Shown here in pieces: positions 59,692 to 64,000 of a stretch of DNA of 64,000 nt. Position 1 is the first letter of the stretch. Each line of letters starts with the position of its first letter. Source of the DNA: Thuidium tamariscinum (lineage: Eukaryota > Streptophyta > Bryopsida > Hypnales > Thuidiaceae). A program made the translations under genes and the position numbers. The stretch lies in contig OX344749.2 in assembly GCA_947034885.2 (NCBI GenBank), positions 26,427,501 to 26,491,500 of the forward strand, read 5' to 3'. Below the pieces are notes generated by a model. It was given only the letters and a program-made list of their open reading frames with translations, did not search any database and was not told the DNA's origin.

Positions 59692-61888
59692 CTAAGTAGG
59701 AAATCAAATTATTTTAAATGATGTTTCACACAACGTATTTAATAGTTGAATATTTAAAATTGTTAGGCATCTTTAAACCTTCAAGAAAACAAAATATCAT
59801 ATTCCAATGTCCATATGTTGAAATATTATGTAAAATTTTGCCAAATTTTATCAAATTAACTTCCATTGAAATCAATTGTTGACATATTCAATAGATTCTA
59901 CAAGTATATATTTTAATTTGGAAAATTATATAGTTTTGAAATTTTGATATACATTAATTATGTTTGAAGATTTAACTCCAAAATATATATGTATTTAAAT
60001 TTTCTACATTGAATGACATTGTTACTACAAATATTAATTCCTAAAGGCCCAAGGCTTTTTTTTTAGTTCAAAATTATAGTTGCTTTTGAAGTGTTGTAGG
60101 ACTAAATGATTGTCTTTAAGGTATAGAAATCTTAAGAATAATCTCAACTATACAATCTTATAGTGTACATGGTGTAGATGATGTAAATCAAATTTGAAGT
60201 CATGTGACCACATACATTGCAATATTATAATGTTTTAGTGTTAATAAAAGGATGTTGAAATTTTCCTAGAAATGTATTTGAAGGTCAAATTTGATTTTTA
60301 AATTTAAACCTACTTAAATGAAAAATCTTTAAGACATGAAGTGCTTCAAAACCAACATACAAACACCTAGTTGAGTTATTCAACTCATTGGTCAACAATT
60401 TCATTATGATGATTTCGTAATTTGTCATAATAACCAAGGTAGAGTTTTTGCCTATTGTATAATATTTAAATGATTGAAAAATGTAGACTTTTATTGCTCA
60501 AGTATAGAAAAACTTAGCAAATTGAATCCAAGGCTCTATATCTAAAAACATATTTAGGTCTTCTAATGGATTTAGAATTTGATCTTCAAAAGATAATATT
60601 GTATTGGTGATTATACCTTCAAATTTTTTACATCTATACAATTATAGTAGATGAATTTTGTATAGCCTATCTAAGTCCTCTTCTATTGCAGTCTATATAA
60701 TAAGTTGATTCAAGCGTTAAATATGATAGAGTATAGAAATTTAAGATGTTTATAGACAATATTTTTAGATAAATTGAAATCTATTTTTGATAAATAGACA
60801 ACTATAATTTTTTATCCAAATTTCATTCTTATTGCAAACTCTAAAAGAAAAGAAATTTTTTGAAACTACAAAAAATAACTATATTTTCATGTGCATGGGA
60901 CATTTGCAATTTGTATTCATTCAAAGATTTACAATTGCTAAGGACAAGTTGCTTCTAATATTGTAATTGCAAGGGATAATGAAATTGTTTTTCATTGAAT
61001 AGCCTAATTGAAACTTCATTGACATGTTTTTTTTAATCATTAGAAGAGATTTGAGGGTATTAGAAACCCACCAATTTTTTGCTATTATGTGTAAATATAA
61101 TCCAAAATTTTAATTATGCATTAAATAATAATTAAATCCTCTATAAACCATATTGAAATTAATTATATTAAAGAGGAAAAAATTATAGGAATGTAGAGTT
61201 TACAATCTACATTGTATTTCAAAGCTTAGCTAATCATATTTCAAATTGTCCTTTAGGCTTTTGCTAACTTTCTATCCAAGTAGAAGACTTTAATCTTTCT
61301 AGATTATCTTCTATAAGTTGACTTTGACTTTTTCACTTCCTCAAAAGAATTTGGATAATAATTTACAGGATGTTAGGTCTTTCTTTTTACCTTAACATCA
61401 AAAAAAGTTGATTTTTTAATATTACATTACAATCTCAAAGATCCATGAAAAAGTTTCTTGGTGTACAAACTTTAAAAAAAAATTTATAGCTCTAGAAAGA
61501 AAATATTGTGTAAGTGAAAAACAGATATTAGTACATCCTTGCCAAATATCTAATTTTTTACATAAAAATAAGGTTTAAAAGATGCTAAATATCAAGATTT
61601 TTATGAAAGATCATTTTTATATTAAAAATATTATGAAAAATAAAATTTCTTCCAAGCATGAAAGGAAATTTCATAAATTCAAATTCAAATAATGTTGAAG
61701 AAAAAATTATAATTTGAAATTGATAATAAATTTATTTATCTTAATTCAAAAGTATCATAGAATTAGTTGAACTTTATGATTTAATATCTAAACAAGCTTT
61801 TGGTTCCATTGACATCAAAAATTTCATACAATCACTTTATATTTTCTTTTGGTCATCGTTTAAAAATGAATAAGTTCAATTGGATATA

Positions 61889-61992
61889 GAGGATTGCTAC
61901 TATGTGAGCATAGGAGTGTGAGTCCATGGGCCTACAATACTACACACCTATATTATAGGTGTATATACTATATGATTATAGGATACACACAC

Positions 61993-62040
<48 letters not shown>

Positions 62041-62172
62041 CAAAAATCCATATTATAGGTTTTTATGATATATACACCTTCAATAGTGTGGGGTATCTAT
62101 ATTATAGGTACCTATATTGTAGGCTCAATACTCAAAAATTCACATTCTTGGGCTTACATACTTGTACAATTG
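61889..62172 (-). mobile_element. Mutator-like MITE A7 with an AT microsatellite
   Basis: Starts GGATTGCTACTATGTGAGCA and ends GGCTTACATACTTGTACAAT. The interior palindromes are replaced in part by an (AT)n tract at about 61997-62038. Flanking duplication is not convincing (6 of 10). Confidence 0.68.
61997..62038. repeat. (AT)n microsatellite
   Basis: An uninterrupted run of alternating A and T of about 42 bases inside MITE A7, preceded by ACACACACA. The 85-codon open frame across it is a repeat artefact. Confidence 0.95.
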
Positions 62173-62229
62173 GTTACATGTATATAGTTATATGTATTTT
62201 AATTTTGTTGCATTAATTCTACTTTCTAT

Positions 62230-63560
62230 TATTTTCCAAGAAGAATTGCACATCTAACCAAAGGATCTTGTGCTAAACTAGTATATGAATATGTGGTAGA
62301 AGTTTAAGAACTTTGGTTTTGAAGATAGCAAGATATTTGCATCTAAAATAAAGATAATGAGTTTTATTAAATTTAAAATGATTGAACTACAAATTTTGAA
62401 TTAAAATATATTTATGGTGAAAAATTGATATGAGGTTTTTAGAATTTCTTTTGAAAAAAACAACTTGATATTCATCAAAACTTTATTGAATGGAAGTAAG
62501 TTTGGGATAGAAAGAAATAATTAGTTAAAGTTAGAAAAAGTGGTTTGGCAGTCATTTTCAGATATAATAAAAAAAATTATTTCCAAATCTTATTTTTTTT
62601 AACAATAATCTTGAGCCTTAATTATACAAACATTAAGAAAGTAAAAAATTTATTATTTTGAGATTTGTGTGTGGTCCATTTCGTCCATTATGAGGTTTAT
62701 GTGAGCTACAATGCCAATGTGTTGAAAAGAGGTTATCAACTCGTGGTTGCATTAGTTCTACCCCTTTTCTCAAAAAAATCATTAGCACTTGATTTAAGAA
62801 GGAAAAAAGTGCTTCCACTTCAAAGTGCCATCCATTTCTAAAAAAATCACAAGCTCTTGATCTTTGTGAGATTTAATCTAAGCCATTCAAATACAAATTC
62901 AGAATATAACATCAAATATGGATACAGATATTTGAATATTGTCAATGGATATGGATATGATATATATGTACACTAGGTACAAATGATATTCACATTATTC
63001 CATATTGATTGTATGGAACTCCACCCTCTCAAAATTATAAGAGGGGGTGGTGACTGGTGAGTGTACATCAAATATCAAAATTTTAAAATTTTAGAGCCCA
63101 TTGTGATAGTTTTTGGGTTCAAAAGAGGCAGTTAAGTCTGCCTATACTGCCATTATGGAATTTGGATGTGGCCTACTTTCCAATAATTTGGCATCTCAAG
63201 CATTAGTAAATTTGTTTTTTGGCTTCCTTTTATAATCATTTCTAAAAAATTCAAGTTTTAGTTCTTCATTTTTATTGACCCTAATAGTTGTATACAATGG
63301 TTTCAAATTAGAATTAAAACACACTAATTCTTCCTATAAGATTATTTTAGAAAAAAATTAAATGTAGAAGATGACTTCAAAAAGAATCCAATATAAGAAA
63401 ATGAAACAATTGTCTACAAAATCAGATGTACCTTTAGACATAACATTGACATCACCTGAATCAAAGCTTGCTATCTAGACAAAATTATAATCTACAAGAA
63501 TTATATATTTTAAAATTTTAGTTTTTATCTAGGGTATTTCTGCCTACCCAAGGTATAACA
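62230..63560 (+). repeat. Relic of the TTAA element family, split by about 700 bp
   Basis: AACCAAAGGATCTTGTGC and the following family sequence run to about 62530. Matching sequence resumes at about 63270 (AATTAAAACACACTAATTC, then GAATCAAAGCTTGC). The DNA between includes a copy of structured element D. Limits are approximate. Confidence 0.5.
62885..63130 (-). repeat. Structured element D, copy 3, reverse orientation
   Basis: In reverse order: an ATATGGATACAGATAT tract (62920-62970), the hairpin CCACCCTCTCAAAATTATAA with GAGGGGGTGG (about 63020-63052), then GAGCCCATTGTGATAG (63101). Limits approximate. Confidence 0.6.
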
Positions 63561-64000
63561 TTTAAAATCCTAATGATCCAATGGGGGAGTACTTTCAAAA
63601 TAGGTCAAAACTACTAAAAATTTGAACACTTTATTTACTCAATTTTTCTTAAGATTTGATAGATTGTAACCATAGGATCTTGTAGTTCATATTGATAGTC
63701 AACACTTCAAAAAAGTTTAGATTATTTCATTGCATTTTATAGTAGATATTTAAGCTTGAAGTTCTATTAATCCCTCATTGCCTGAGGGAACAAAAAGAGT
63801 GTCCTCACCTAGTTAGGCAATCCAATTCAAAAATCTGTAACTTTTGCATCCAAGGTCCAAATTCAATAAAACTTGTTGAAAGTTGCACATACTAGTCTTG
63901 TTTTTGTCGTAAAAATTTCAAACCAATCTAAGATGTAATGAGTTTTAGGAAGCCAATCAAAGTTCACACGTTCAATTTGAATTCACCAAATTGCAATTGT

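Larger units (their letters stand above)
59692..64000. other. Upstream intron(s) of DNAH10, no exon recognised
   Basis: The expected sequence just N-terminal of exon 1 was not found on the minus strand here. The stretch holds a TTAA-family left terminus at about 60034, a Mutator-like MITE at 61889-62172, an interrupted TTAA-family relic, and a copy of structured element D. The rest, about 60.1-61.9 kb, is AT-rich DNA with no structure I can name. Confidence 0.55.

Noticed and set aside
60340-60430. Possible upstream dynein exon (minus-strand frame of about 45 codons)
   Set aside because: Lacks any dynein tail or linker motif and has no good splice sites in phase with exon 1.
61959-62216. 85-codon frame with an Ile-Tyr repeat
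   Set aside because: Translation of the (AT)n microsatellite in MITE A7.
1-64000. tRNA, rRNA or other structured RNA genes
   Set aside because: No cloverleaf with B-box sequence or rRNA-like block was recognised on either strand, though a short RNA gene could be missed by eye.

Overview
The window is eukaryotic, very AT-rich, intron-rich DNA. It holds most of one gene, read on the minus strand from about 59.7 kb down to a stop codon at 2585-2587. The gene encodes an axonemal dynein heavy chain. Its C-terminus, motor signatures and exon-by-exon similarity match the DNAH10 / inner-arm I1 (dynein f) 1-beta class. I recovered 44 exons (9,444 coding bases, 3,147 residues plus stop). They run from the linker through AAA1-AAA6, the stalk and the microtubule-binding domain to the C-terminal domain. 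All 43 introns are GT-AG, codon phases match at every junction, and there is no in-frame stop. The N-terminal tail (roughly 1,300 residues by family length) was not found and probably lies beyond 64,000. The code is standard (TGA is stop; TAA and TAG are not read through).

The organism must build motile cilia or flagella, since this class of dynein works only in axonemes. Long AT-rich introns full of DNA transposons, including CACTA elements with plant-style CACTACAAG and CACTAGAAG termini, fit an alga or a spore-bearing plant with swimming cells. I cannot place the lineage from the sequence alone.

Layout: 1-2584 is downstream of the gene, with one Mutator-like MITE and a possible 3'UTR intron. 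From 2.6 to 24.4 kb lie the exons for the C-terminal domain, AAA6, AAA5, stalk and AAA4. From 24.1 to 35.6 kb lie the exons for AAA4 back to AAA2. From 41.1 to 45.6 kb lie AAA2 and AAA1, and from 47.4 to 59.7 kb the linker. From 59.7 to 64 kb I see only repeats and unassigned AT-rich DNA.

The introns are a dense, nested transposon deposit made only of small non-autonomous DNA elements, with no transposase recognised. The families are: (A) a Mutator-like MITE with 10-bp target duplications, 8 copies; (B) a TTAA-flanked element of about 640-950 bp with CCCCTAAA termini, at least 9 bounded copies plus relics; (C) CACTA-type elements with 3-bp duplications, one of 1.4 kb and two hairpin MITEs; one hAT MITE with an 8-bp duplication; (E) TA-flanked elements with GGTAGGT termini, 2 copies; (D) a structured element with two GC-rich hairpins and degenerate TATCC tracts, 3 copies; and two further inverted-repeat elements. 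Insertion order can be read in several places: hAT inside A, CACTA inside A, a CACTA MITE inside B, and E inside D. I found no second gene, RNA gene or CRISPR array.
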